NCBI RefSeq assembly: GCF_000423045.1 | Contig: NZ_KE383972.1 | Coordinates: forward strand, 1 to 64,000 | Origin: Christiangramia portivictoriae DSM 23547 | GTDB taxonomy: Bacteria > Bacteroidota > Bacteroidia > Flavobacteriales > Flavobacteriaceae | Length of the DNA: 64,000 bases | Reading direction: 5' to 3' | Shown: positions 1-9,070 of the stretch, in pieces | How positions within the stretch are numbered: position 1 is the stretch's first letter | Layout of the letters: every line of letters starts with the position of its first letter | Translations under genes and position numbers: made by a program | The notes under the pieces: model-generated | The model's input: the letters and a program-made list of their open reading frames with translations, nothing else | The model's database searches: none | Told to the model about the DNA's origin: nothing

Positions 1-681
1 TGTGATCCGACTTCAGATAGTGAGAATTGTATGCAGATGACTAACCTCAGTGTTTTAAAATCTGTAGATGATCAATTCCCAGCAATGACTCAGGAAATTG
101 TATTCACCATAAAAATCACTAATAATGGTTCGGCAAGGGCCTCAGATATTGTGATCGATGAACAAATTCAAAGTGGATTCGAGTTCCTCGAAGCCATCAC
201 CACACATGGTAGTTATAATATGCTTCAGGGTGAATGGAGACTGGATGAATTGGATGTAAACGAATCGGCAGAGTTGATCATAAAGGTAAAGGTGAAAAAT
301 GCTGGGAGCTTTACAAACGTAGCTCGTTTGAAGAGCTTGCAACAGATGGATGAAAAATCTGATGATAATATGTCCATGGTCGAGATCGATCCTATGTGCG
401 TGGAAATCTATAATCAATTCTCCCCGAACGGAGATGGTATGAACGATGTTTTTAAAATTAACTGTATAGAGAATTTTCCTAATAACGTGTTGAGAGTCTT
501 CAACAGGTATGGTAACAAGGTATTCGAGAAACGTGGCTACAGGAATAGCTGGAACGCAACGAGTAATACCGGTTTTAGTATTGGCAGCGATAATAGTGTG
601 CCAAATGGAACCTACTTCTACGTCCTGGAACTCGGTGATGATACGCCAACGCTTAAAGGATGGATACAAATAATCAGATAA
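1..681 (+). CDS. Secreted protein C-terminal part with CHU_C (type IX secretion type B sorting) domain, 5'-truncated by window edge
   Basis: The frame is open from base 1, and the first ATG at base 31 is only internal, so this is the 3' end of a larger gene. The visible part has a DUF11-like beta-sandwich (roughly bases 31-390). A gliding-motility-associated C-terminal domain (CHU_C) follows from about base 397, recognised by QFSPNGDGMNDVF, the FNRYGNKVFE segment and the closing GTYFYVLEL...GWIQIIR. In Bacteroidota such tails direct export through the type IX secretion system (type B signals). The next gene is a PorP/SprF protein, the usual partner of CHU_C cargo, which supports the assignment. 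The nature of the missing N-terminal part cannot be judged. Confidence 0.9.
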   Translation, partial: CDPTSDSENCMQMTNLSVLKSVDDQFPAMTQEIVFTIKITNNGSARASDIVIDEQIQSGFEFLEAITTHGSYNMLQGEWRLDELDVNESAELIIKVKVKNAGSFTNVARLKSLQQMDEKSDDNMSMVEIDPMCVEIYNQFSPNGDGMNDVFKINCIENFPNNVLRVFNRYGNKVFEKRGYRNSWNATSNTGFSIGSDNSVPNGTYFYVLELGDDTPTLKGWIQIIR

Positions 682-692
682 AAAATACAGTT

Positions 693-1619
693 ATGAAATC
701 TCTATATATAAAATCAATACTTTTAATTATAAGCATGATGGCTCTAAGTCCTGTAATTGCACAGACTGAGCCACAGTTTAGCAACTATATGTACAATGTT
801 CAGCAATTCAATCCTGCGATGGCAGGAGAGCTGGAGCAGGCAGAAATTACCGGGTTTTTCCGGAGTCAATGGACCGGATTGGAAGGGGCTCCGGAGTCAC
901 AGTGGTTATCTTTTGGAATGCCCATTTCAAACAATAAAATGGGCCTTGGTCTCAACCTTGTGAATGATAAAATTGGACCAGCTTCTTACAAGTCATTTTC
1001 ATTAGTGTATGCATACAGGATTCGATTAAATGAAAGAATCTCTCTTTCACTGGGTGTAAATGCCGGTGGTTCCTTATTGGATATAGACTTTACAAGAGGA
1101 AATTTTGAGAATCCTGGAGAAATTGCGCAGAATAACTTTAGTAATGAGTTCTATGCTAGAGTAGGTGCAGGTGGAATAATCTCTGCGGAAGACTGGTTCC
1201 TTGGTTTTTCTGTTCCAAATTTCTTTGGTCAGGATTTCTATGATGATGAAGTACGAAACGTTGTGGCAGATAAAATACAGTATAATCTATTTGCAGGATA
1301 TCACTACGATCTGAACAGGACAGTGACCCTCAGACCTTCATTGCTAGCGAATATTGTGGAAGGCAATCCGGTTACCTTAACGGCTAATGCAAATGTGCTG
1401 TTGTACGACCGCTTCAGCATTGGTCTTGGTTATCGTTATGACGAAGCGATGACCGGGATGCTGGGTTTTCAAATTCTTGATAACCTTTTTGCGGGCTATT
1501 CTTATGATTATGCGACGAATGATTTTAGCGAATATCACAATGGCTCACATGAAATAGTTTTAAAGTTTAAGTTCAACAGATCTGGATTTCAATCCAGCCG
1601 GGCGTTGAATTCATATTAA
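693..1619 (+). CDS. PorP/SprF family type IX secretion membrane protein
   Basis: A 308-residue protein with a clear signal peptide (MKSLYIKSILL...VIAQ) and the family hallmark just after cleavage: PQFSNYMYN, then QFNPAMAG. The rest alternates as expected of an outer-membrane beta-barrel. I chose the ATG at 693 rather than the in-frame ATG at 660, because it begins the signal peptide and avoids overlapping the upstream stop at 681. PorP/SprF proteins act with CHU_C-tailed cargo in type IX secretion and gliding. The adjacent CHU_C gene 12 bp upstream on the same strand suggests a dedicated pair in one operon. Confidence 0.9.
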   Translation: MKSLYIKSILLIISMMALSPVIAQTEPQFSNYMYNVQQFNPAMAGELEQAEITGFFRSQWTGLEGAPESQWLSFGMPISNNKMGLGLNLVNDKIGPASYKSFSLVYAYRIRLNERISLSLGVNAGGSLLDIDFTRGNFENPGEIAQNNFSNEFYARVGAGGIISAEDWFLGFSVPNFFGQDFYDDEVRNVVADKIQYNLFAGYHYDLNRTVTLRPSLLANIVEGNPVTLTANANVLLYDRFSIGLGYRYDEAMTGMLGFQILDNLFAGYSYDYATNDFSEYHNGSHEIVLKFKFNRSGFQSSRALNSY

Positions 1620-1639
1620 ATTGAAAGTTTACAGTAGGG

Positions 1640-1685
1640 AAAATAGCCGTCCAAAATGCTACACACATCTGGGCGGCTATTTTAT
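1640..1685. terminator. Bidirectional hairpin terminator
   Basis: A 13-bp near-perfect stem (AAAATAGCCGTCC pairing with GGGCGGCTATTTT) and an ~18-nt loop lie between the convergent genes ending at 1619 (+) and 1705 (-). Flanking A and T runs make it usable on both strands. Confidence 0.75.
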
Positions 1686-1704
1686 TTATGTTTACCACAC
1701 GCAT

Positions 1705-2892
1705 TTACGCGACTTGGTGATTTACGTCTCTCAACTTGCTTGTTTTTTGGCTACCTCCAAAATTATAACTCCAGTATATACTCATTAATTGAAAACCTAT
1801 CTTTAATGAATCTTTCATGGACAATTTTGATCCATCTTCATGAACCCATCTTTTTAAAGGTTGTTCGCAAATGATTTGCTGAGCTTTGTTTTTACCAAAA
1901 TGTTTCTTCATTCGCATGAATATCTCCACATCAAACAGCCATTTGGTAAGAAAAGGTTTATCGAAGGCGATCGGGATCAATTCTTTTCTCATGATCTTCG
2001 CTCCACACTGAGTATCCTTAAAGGGCATTCCCAGGATGGATACGATGATGAAATTGATCGTCATACTAATGATCTGTCTCGCGCTCTCTTTTGCGATCGT
2101 AGCGCCCATTCTGCTAATCCTTGAACCATTTACAATCTGAAAATCTGTAGTTTCGATGGTCTTTACCAGATCATCGAAATCCTGAAAATCTGTGGATAGG
2201 TCGGCGTCCAGAAAACCTACATAATCCAGGTCCTCGAAAGTTGAAAGATGCAATAAACCAGCTCTAACTGCTTCAGCCTTACCGCCATTCTCAGGGCAGT
2301 CATAGATACTAATATAATGTTCTCTGCCTTCCTGTAGTTTCTCCAGTACCTGCATGGTGTTATCTGTGCTTCCATCATTCACAAAACATAAATGATAACC
2401 TGAGGTTTTTTCAAGAAACGAGATAAATTCCGCAGATTTCAATCTGTTTTCTTCATTATAACACGGGATCACCACCCCAACACATCTATTCTGAATGATA
2501 CTGTTTCCCAAAGTCTCTTTATGTGCAGATTCGCTATGACCAATCAATCTCTTTACTCTCGCGCAAACCTCTACAAGACTTAAAGGTTTTTTCATAAAAT
2601 CCTGAATACCCAGTTCAAATCCCTGAACGATCATATTCTCGTCTGTATTTCCTGAAAGTACCATAATAGGTGTTTCATCTTTCATATCGTTTCTTAGCAC
2701 ATTTACGATGTCCAATCCGTTCGAATTGGGCATGTTGATGTCAATGATCAGAAGATCTGGCTGGAAACTTTTAAAGATCTCAATAGCCTTTTCAGCCTGA
2801 GTGGTCGTTCTAACCTCATATCCTTCATCCTTTAATCTTTTTTCAAGAGGCATCAGGACTAATTGCTGGTCGTCTACGGCTAAAATTTTCAT
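1705..2892 (-). CDS. Response-regulator receiver fused to family 2 glycosyltransferase
   Basis: This 395-residue protein joins two domains. Residues 1-120 are a CheY-like receiver with an acidic pair (D7, D8), phospho-acceptor D51 in IIDINMP, a Ser in VLSGN and the conserved Lys in KKPLS. From about residue 138 comes a GT2 domain of the dolichyl-phosphate-mannose-synthase type, with PCYNEE, VNDGSTDN and the DXD-like FLDADLS. No transmembrane segment is evident. The ATG at 2892 was preferred over 2919 because it starts the receiver (MKILAVDD). The fusion suggests glycosyl transfer gated by phosphorylation. The kinases encoded at 20-25 kb are possible donors, but that is inference. Confidence 0.88.
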   Translation of the reverse strand: MKILAVDDQQLVLMPLEKRLKDEGYEVRTTTQAEKAIEIFKSFQPDLLIIDINMPNSNGLDIVNVLRNDMKDETPIMVLSGNTDENMIVQGFELGIQDFMKKPLSLVEVCARVKRLIGHSESAHKETLGNSIIQNRCVGVVIPCYNEENRLKSAEFISFLEKTSGYHLCFVNDGSTDNTMQVLEKLQEGREHYISIYDCPENGGKAEAVRAGLLHLSTFEDLDYVGFLDADLSTDFQDFDDLVKTIETTDFQIVNGSRISRMGATIAKESARQIISMTINFIIVSILGMPFKDTQCGAKIMRKELIPIAFDKPFLTKWLFDVEIFMRMKKHFGKNKAQQIICEQPLKRWVHEDGSKLSMKDSLKIGFQLMSIYWSYNFGGSQKTSKLRDVNHQVA

Positions 2893-3009
2893 GGTGATTG
2901 GTTTTAGATTATAGTTCAAATTTAAACCGTAACTGCTTTCATTTTCAGCATATTAGATAAGTCGGTTTATTGCCATAGACGAATGGTAAAAAACTATCGA
3001 TGAATGAGT

Positions 3010-3039
3010 TTGACACTGCTGAAAGCTACAGTAATTTTA
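3010..3039 (+). promoter_or_regulatory. Candidate Bacteroidota promoter for the 3067 operon
   Basis: TTG at 3010-3012, a 19-bp spacer, then TAATTTTA at 3032-3039, which matches the TAnnTTTG -7 box at all but the last base. The predicted start lies about 20 bp before the ATG at 3067. Confidence 0.45.
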
Positions 3040-3066
3040 TTTTGAATAAATTACCATGGTATTCGC

Positions 3067-6000
3067 ATGAAAGAAACCACGAACAAATATCTGATCGCAG
3101 CTCTCATTATAGGAGTTGTATTTCATTGCTCGACCATATTCTTCACTTTGGAGAATACCTATGATGCTCTCATTCATTTATTTTTCGCAGAGCATTATGC
3201 TAATAACTGGTTTGAGCCCTGGAATTATAAATGGTATACTGGATTTACAGTGATGGGCTATCCGCCACTGGTACACCAGGCGATTGGTTTGTTTTCTTAT
3301 GTTGGGGGATTAAAATTTGGAATGTTCCTGGTTGCCATTATTGGAGTCATTCTTTTTATAACCGGGATCTATCGCTTCGCACTGTTGATGACCGGTCACA
3401 GGAAAGTTGCGGGCTATGCAGCGCTACTGGCGGTTTTTTCCTCTTCATTTGTTGAAACCCTGCATATATTTGGTCAACTGCCCAGCATTATTGGGGTCTC
3501 CATATTGATGCATTCCCTGCCAGAGATATATCTCTACATCAAGACCGGAAGGCGAAAATATTTTCTAAGAGCATTGTCCTTATTAGCGGTTACCGTTACT
3601 TCTCATCATGTAACCCCTATCTTTGGGATGGTCTTTTTTATATTTCCATTAATAGGAATGGTCATCATGGATGTTTCTAAAGAAAAAGTGGGAGCGTTTA
3701 AAGAGATCACCTTTAAAGTGTTTCTGGATACATTTCTGAAACTGTTCTGGAGGATCGTAACATTTGGAATGTCTTCGCTGGCAGCCATTATTATCTGTAT
3801 TCTGCCTTACTGGATAAATACCAAAAAGAACCCTATTACCCAGGTGCCCATCCCGCATGGGAGCCGAGACAATTTTATTGAAGTTACTTCCAGCGGACTC
3901 GTATTTTTCGTCATTCCCTGGGGAATTATCTTTTTTCTGTTTCCCTACATTTTCTACCGTTATTACTCCAAACGCTATCTTTTCTTCGGATTATCCTTTA
4001 CCATATTATTTATACTAGGAACCGGAGGAACGACGCCCATTCCAAGAATGGTGCTGGGAGATACCGCCTTCAATATTCTTACGCTGGATAGATTTACACT
4101 TTGGGGATCTATCATGGCACTACCTGTATTTGGTGAATTTGCCTACAGATTTTCTGAAGGAGATCTGAAGGCATTGATACAACAAAAATTTGGTGCAGTG
4201 TATCACCGCGTTATTGGTGCTTTTTTAGTAGGCTTATTTTTGTTCATTTCTGTCTTTACGCTAAGCCTGGGATATTTCAGGCCCATGCAGCCACAGAGTA
4301 TCAAGATGCTGCCCATCGTGAACTTCCTCAACCAGGATCAACATGACCACTGGCGATTCCTCACCCTTGGCTTTGGAGATCAAATGGCCTGGCTCTCTGC
4401 ACAAACCAGGGCGCTTACCGTTGATGGGAATTATCATTCTGCCCGCAGATTACCTGAACTTACAACTCGTGCCGTGGAACGCCTTGAAAATTCAAAATTT
4501 CGTGGCGTGGAAGGGATTGGTTCTTTACAGCAGTTTCTGGCAGTTCCGGAAAAATACAATTTGAAGTATATTTTTTCCAACGATAAATTTTATGATCCCT
4601 TATTATATTTCAGCGGCTGGCAGCGTTTACAACAACTGGAGAATGGGATCATGGTATGGGAAAAACTGAATATTCCGCCACTTTCCAAGATCATAGGATA
4701 CGAAGACGTTCCTAAGTTCTTAAAATTAATGTGGGGAATCATTCCTATACTTACCGTACTCATCGCGATTTTCATCAACTTGCAATTGATCTGGTTTCAT
4801 ACAATTAAGACCGGTAATCCCGGCAAACCAGATTTCCTGAATTTTAAAATTTCCTATAAAAGATTCAGACCAGCAGTTCTACATCTCAACCAGGTGTATG
4901 CTTTGGTCCTGAGTGTGGTCATCCTGGTCTCCCTGTATTATATTTATCTGGATAATCAGGATCAGTATTCGGAAAGGAATGTGGTACAAGCTTATTATGA
5001 TGCGATAGACTTTAAGGAGTTTGAGCGTGTTCATTCTTACCTGGACCCTGCTGGAAATAAGACAATCGCCCAGTTTATGCTCGAGGTAGCGGTAAGTGAC
5101 GGCATTCTAAGTAGTTATGCCAAACTTGATAGCATACATGTGGATGTAAACCGTATCAACGATTCTACAGCCGTTGCTAATGCATTTACCAGCTGGGTCA
5201 CACCCATTGATATTATAGAGCAAACTGAAGTTCACCAGCTAAGGAAGATTGATGATCGATGGTTTATCGCCCCGAAGGAACAGGATAAGGATCTGCCACC
5301 AGACCAGTTATTTTCAGAAAATCAAACGAAGTTCTACAATCATGGCAGACGCAAGATAAGTACCCAGCAAACCTATCATGAGGATGTGCTGAAACAACCA
5401 GTGCTCGAGGTACTTTCCGCTAAACTGGTACGGTTTAAGAACAGGTATGCCATCGTGGGTGAAATCCAGAATGTAGATCATGTTCCTGCAGATGTAGTGA
5501 TAAAAGGAACTTTGTACGACAAAAGTAATGTTGAACTCGCCAGTTATAATGCGCGACAGGTCTTGAAACATAAGTTGATGCCTAAGGAAATTAGTAGTTT
5601 CAGGGTGGATTTCGAAGGAATTGCTTGGCTGGCAAAGGACTCTAAAATTCCTGAAACTTTTGATCCAGACCAGTTTACACCCCTGGAACTGGACGATATT
5701 CCGGTGACCTTTAACCTGCAATGTGCGGGGAATGTTGCGATTACCGATCTCTATAAAAGTACCAGTATCAATGAAATGAAACTTAAAAATAACATGCTTA
5801 AAGGCAGTATTTTTAATTACGGAGTTCAGGAAGTGACCATTCCTCAAATGCTGATCTCATATTATAAGAATGATCAATTGATGTGGGTAGAGCATGTGTA
5901 TCTTGAAAACGGTATCAGAGTGCAGCGAAAACAGGATTTTGATCTTGAACTTAAAGATATTTCTGGTCTGGAATTGATCGATGACTCCATGGACAATATC

Positions 6001-6153
6001 TTCGTGAATGGTTTGCCAAACCTGGATATTGCACGAAAGGTCGTACCCGAAAGAGTACAATCCCAGCAGCAATTATCAAATTTGAACATGAACGGGTCTG
6101 GCTTTACATCCATTAAGCTGGAAATGAATAATTATGTAGGAAATCCGAAATAA
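3067..6153 (+). CDS. Large polytopic membrane protein, GT-C glycosyltransferase-like
   Basis: This 1028-residue protein has about ten or more hydrophobic segments in the first ~400 residues, another near residue 565 and another near residue 620. An extracytoplasmic C-terminal part of ~400 residues follows, including an NTF2-like stretch (YYDAIDFKEFERVHSYLDP). The early loop has acidic residues after the first membrane segment (ENTYDALIHLFFAEHY), as in GT-C enzymes that use polyprenyl-phosphate sugars. I do not recognise the exact family. It overlaps the next gene by one base (TAATG), so the three genes 3067-8870 form one operon. With the following hydrolase, a role in assembling or modifying a surface polysaccharide is plausible but inferred. 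Confidence 0.7.
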   Translation: MKETTNKYLIAALIIGVVFHCSTIFFTLENTYDALIHLFFAEHYANNWFEPWNYKWYTGFTVMGYPPLVHQAIGLFSYVGGLKFGMFLVAIIGVILFITGIYRFALLMTGHRKVAGYAALLAVFSSSFVETLHIFGQLPSIIGVSILMHSLPEIYLYIKTGRRKYFLRALSLLAVTVTSHHVTPIFGMVFFIFPLIGMVIMDVSKEKVGAFKEITFKVFLDTFLKLFWRIVTFGMSSLAAIIICILPYWINTKKNPITQVPIPHGSRDNFIEVTSSGLVFFVIPWGIIFFLFPYIFYRYYSKRYLFFGLSFTILFILGTGGTTPIPRMVLGDTAFNILTLDRFTLWGSIMALPVFGEFAYRFSEGDLKALIQQKFGAVYHRVIGAFLVGLFLFISVFTLSLGYFRPMQPQSIKMLPIVNFLNQDQHDHWRFLTLGFGDQMAWLSAQTRALTVDGNYHSARRLPELTTRAVERLENSKFRGVEGIGSLQQFLAVPEKYNLKYIFSNDKFYDPLLYFSGWQRLQQLENGIMVWEKLNIPPLSKIIGYEDVPKFLKLMWGIIPILTVLIAIFINLQLIWFHTIKTGNPGKPDFLNFKISYKRFRPAVLHLNQVYALVLSVVILVSLYYIYLDNQDQYSERNVVQAYYDAIDFKEFERVHSYLDPAGNKTIAQFMLEVAVSDGILSSYAKLDSIHVDVNRINDSTAVANAFTSWVTPIDIIEQTEVHQLRKIDDRWFIAPKEQDKDLPPDQLFSENQTKFYNHGRRKISTQQTYHEDVLKQPVLEVLSAKLVRFKNRYAIVGEIQNVDHVPADVVIKGTLYDKSNVELASYNARQVLKHKLMPKEISSFRVDFEGIAWLAKDSKIPETFDPDQFTPLELDDIPVTFNLQCAGNVAITDLYKSTSINEMKLKNNMLKGSIFNYGVQEVTIPQMLISYYKNDQLMWVEHVYLENGIRVQRKQDFDLELKDISGLELIDDSMDNIFVNGLPNLDIARKVVPERVQSQQQLSNLNMNGSGFTSIKLEMNNYVGNPK

Positions 6154-7322
6154 TGAATGTAAAATCATTGCTTATTCTCCTTTTTTTCTTCGGAATCTCT
6201 TCTGAAAACGCTCCTGTGGTTACTTCGGAAGTCATTCCTGACCTAAGCACGGCTGGAGATGCAATACAGTTCACTTTTGATACAAATTCTGCTGAAGCAT
6301 TGCTAATTCTGAAGAACGCCTACGGAAGTACAGCAATCAAAGCTGAAGCTACCGATAATTCAGTATTTAAAGTGCCGCAATTTATGGCTGATAAAAGCGG
6401 CATCCTGAAGTGGAAATTTTTAGATCAGAAAAATCTAAGGTCTGGAGAGATCAATATTATACCTCGCAACACTCCAAAGGTGATCGAGACTTATTTTGGT
6501 CCGCGTAGTATTCAGGCTGGTTATGATGACTTTTCGATGCTGGTTAGTATTCCAACAGATTCCCTGGACAATCCACTGGCAGATGGCACTGCAGTAAGTA
6601 TTTCAGAGTATTTCCAGGGGAATTTGGTTGAGCAGGAGGTTAAAATGAACCATATGTTTGCCTGGAAGAATGTGACTACCCGGGAAAAAGCGGGTAAAAT
6701 TACTGTAGCCACTTCCGCAGCAGGCGTCGCAGGTAAAGAGATGATTAGCAATGTATATCCTTCTCTGGCTTCAGATTTCAGTATTACTACAGTTTCAGAA
6801 CATTTATTTGCCGATGGAAACCAGGTACTGCAATTAATAACGTCTACGATTACCGATGAATTCGGCAATATTGTTAGCGATGGTACTTCCGTAGAATTTG
6901 TGGCAGAGACCAGAAATGAGCTAAAATTGAAAACAAGTGCCAATACGGTGAATGGAGTGGCCACCGCACAATTACTTCATCCTGAAGTGCCTGGCACCTG
7001 GAAAATACAGGCGAACGTCACCGGTATGGCTATTTCCAATAAGGTGAGTGTCGAATTTAAACCTGTTTTAACCGAAATCCCATACAACATTAACGATCGC
7101 GAGATTAAAGTGGGACCGCTAAAAAGTTATATGAACCAGTTGCTACCAGATGGAGCAGATGTCTATTTACTACTGCAGCTGGAAAAAAATGGCAATTACC
7201 GGGAGAAATTACCCACCCGTGATGGGAAAGTTAGCTTTAGCATTCCAAAGACGATCGATCTTCACGATATTCGCGAAATTGTAGTGGAATCTATGGGAGT
7301 CCAACAAAAACTGGAACTTTAA
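6153..7322 (+). CDS. Secreted protein with Ig-like (Big_1/invasin-type) repeats
   Basis: A 389-residue protein with a short N-terminal hydrophobic segment (LLILLFFFGISS) and then repeated beta-sandwich-like modules. The phrases NPLADGTAVSI and NIVSDGTSVEFVAET are typical of bacterial Ig-like group 1 domains. No catalytic motif is visible. It is translationally coupled to the GT-C-like gene upstream and abuts the GH5-like gene downstream, so it probably works in the envelope with them, perhaps as a scaffold. The exact role is unknown. Confidence 0.65.
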   Translation: MNVKSLLILLFFFGISSENAPVVTSEVIPDLSTAGDAIQFTFDTNSAEALLILKNAYGSTAIKAEATDNSVFKVPQFMADKSGILKWKFLDQKNLRSGEINIIPRNTPKVIETYFGPRSIQAGYDDFSMLVSIPTDSLDNPLADGTAVSISEYFQGNLVEQEVKMNHMFAWKNVTTREKAGKITVATSAAGVAGKEMISNVYPSLASDFSITTVSEHLFADGNQVLQLITSTITDEFGNIVSDGTSVEFVAETRNELKLKTSANTVNGVATAQLLHPEVPGTWKIQANVTGMAISNKVSVEFKPVLTEIPYNINDREIKVGPLKSYMNQLLPDGADVYLLLQLEKNGNYREKLPTRDGKVSFSIPKTIDLHDIREIVVESMGVQQKLEL

Positions 7323-8870
7323 ATGCGTGCTAAACTGAACAAAAATTTATATCGTGCGATCCTGATCCTCACATTTCTGGCGGTCAACGCGATGATTATT
7401 TTTGGAATAAGCAGCGTGTGGGGTTTTCTAAATACCGGAGCCAGCAGGTCCAGCATGTTACATACTGAAATTAAGAGCAGACGTATGTATTTGCCTGAAG
7501 TGGTCTGGGATACCAGTGCATACAAAGGAAGAACCATGGAAGCCCAGAGTTTACAAGAGATCGAGCGAGACTATTTAAATGGATGGTATGTAAAGAATCT
7601 GGCTTTACAGTCCAATAAACCTTTTGGAATTGAAGATTATTATACAGATTCTGCGAGGGTAAATCTATATAACATTATTGATTTCAACGAAAGTCGTGAA
7701 CTGTCCTTTACCACCACTACCACAAATCATTATCCCAGGCTTTTGTTTTACAGTGCAGACGGGCAACTGGTGGTTTTCAAAGACCGGAAAGTGAGAAGTT
7801 TTCGGCAAAGCTTTATAAGTGAGGAATTGATCGATGAGGAGGTTGATACTGCCAGCTACAAGGTAATGATGCTTCTGGAAGATGGATTCTGGAGGGTGCG
7901 GCATATTCAGCAAATCACCTCAGATTTTAAAAGTGAAGAGGTCGCAGCAACCCCGGGCTGGCATATTCAGGATGACGAGTTTTATGTACAAAACCAGAAA
8001 TTCCAGATCAAGGGTATGAATTACTATCCTCAGGATACTCCGTGGGATATGTATGGAGATAATTTTAATCTTGAAGTAATTACCAGTGATTTTAAAGTCC
8101 TCAAGAATCAAGGCCTGAATACCCTACGACTTTTTGTGCCTTACGAAGATTTTGGAAAAGCAGGTATTCTTCCTGCAAAGCTTGATAAGCTGCGAAAGGT
8201 TATGGACGCTGCCAACTCCAACGATCTTAAAGTGATCCTGACACTTTTTGATTTTTATGGAGATTATTCAGTGTTGGATTGGACGCTTACACAAGAACAT
8301 GCACGTCAGGTCATAAGGGCGACCAAAGATCATCCAGCTTTACTGGCCTGGGACCTTAAAAACGAGCCAGATCTGGATTTCGAAAGCAGGGGTGAGCAAC
8401 TGGTCAAGGCATGGCTAAAGGAAATGGCTTCCCAGGTAAGGAGGATGGATCCCGGGCACCCTATAACCATAGGCTGGTCCAGCGCTAAGACAGCTGAAAA
8501 TCTTTTAGAAACGGTCGACCTGGTTAGTTATCACTTCTATGAACCCATGGAAAATTTTGAAACGTCCTACCAGGCGTTACAGGAAAAGGTTTCCAAGCCT
8601 GTAGTGGTTCAGGAATATGGTCTGTCTTCTTATAATGGTCTCTGGAATCCATTGGGTGCAGATGAGACAGAGCAGGCCGACTATCACCAGTATATGCAGA
8701 AGCAGTTTGCCAGTTCAAACATTCATTATGTATCGTGGACCTTGTACGATTTTCCAGAAATTCCCAGCGATGTGGCTGGATCATTGCCATGGCGAAAGAA
8801 AAAACAAACGGCTTTCGGTTTTATTGATATAGATGGAAACAGGAAGCCATCGTTTGAATTTCTTCAGTAA
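7323..8870 (+). CDS. Membrane-anchored glycoside hydrolase, GH5/cellulase-like
   Basis: A 515-residue protein. An N-terminal membrane anchor (residues ~9-33) is followed by a ~190-residue region of no recognised family. A TIM-barrel of the GH5/GH-A clan starts near residue 225 (FQIKGMNYYP). The acid/base Glu is in WDLKNEPD and the nucleophile Glu in VVVQEYG, both in the expected order. The start codon directly follows the previous stop. Polysaccharide synthase operons often carry an endo-glycosidase that trims the polymer (the BcsZ principle). By analogy this one may edit the product of the 3-12 kb locus; the substrate is unknown. Confidence 0.82.
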   Translation: MRAKLNKNLYRAILILTFLAVNAMIIFGISSVWGFLNTGASRSSMLHTEIKSRRMYLPEVVWDTSAYKGRTMEAQSLQEIERDYLNGWYVKNLALQSNKPFGIEDYYTDSARVNLYNIIDFNESRELSFTTTTTNHYPRLLFYSADGQLVVFKDRKVRSFRQSFISEELIDEEVDTASYKVMMLLEDGFWRVRHIQQITSDFKSEEVAATPGWHIQDDEFYVQNQKFQIKGMNYYPQDTPWDMYGDNFNLEVITSDFKVLKNQGLNTLRLFVPYEDFGKAGILPAKLDKLRKVMDAANSNDLKVILTLFDFYGDYSVLDWTLTQEHARQVIRATKDHPALLAWDLKNEPDLDFESRGEQLVKAWLKEMASQVRRMDPGHPITIGWSSAKTAENLLETVDLVSYHFYEPMENFETSYQALQEKVSKPVVVQEYGLSSYNGLWNPLGADETEQADYHQYMQKQFASSNIHYVSWTLYDFPEIPSDVAGSLPWRKKKQTAFGFIDIDGNRKPSFEFLQ

Positions 8871-9000
8871 AACTATTGTATGATTGTGGAGGTCACAAAT
8901 CCTTCAGTTTAAGCCAAATCTGTAAATTTAAGTATCATATGATAATCATGAAAATTCAGCAGCCTTAGCGTAGCGGGAAACATGTTATTCCGAAGAAATA

Positions 9001-9035
9001 AAAAAAGGATAGAAATTGCTTCCTATCCTTTTTCA
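9001..9035. terminator. Bidirectional hairpin terminator
   Basis: AAAAAGGATAG and CTATCCTTTTT pair around a short loop between convergent genes ending at 8870 (+) and 9071 (-). Confidence 0.75.
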
Positions 9036-9040
9036 TCTAA

Positions 9041-9061
9041 CCAATAACCAATAACCAATAA
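9041..9061. repeat. Short tandem repeat, three copies of CCAATAA
   Basis: Three perfect 7-bp units lie directly beside the terminator, between convergent genes. No function is evident. Confidence 0.6.
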
Positions 9062-9070
9062 TCAACCTAT

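Noticed and set aside
142-669. 175-codon minus-strand frame opposite the CHU_C gene
   Set aside because: Antisense to a well-recognised domain; composition is not protein-like.
5314-5847. 177-codon minus-strand frame
   Set aside because: Shadow of the large membrane protein gene at 3067-6153.
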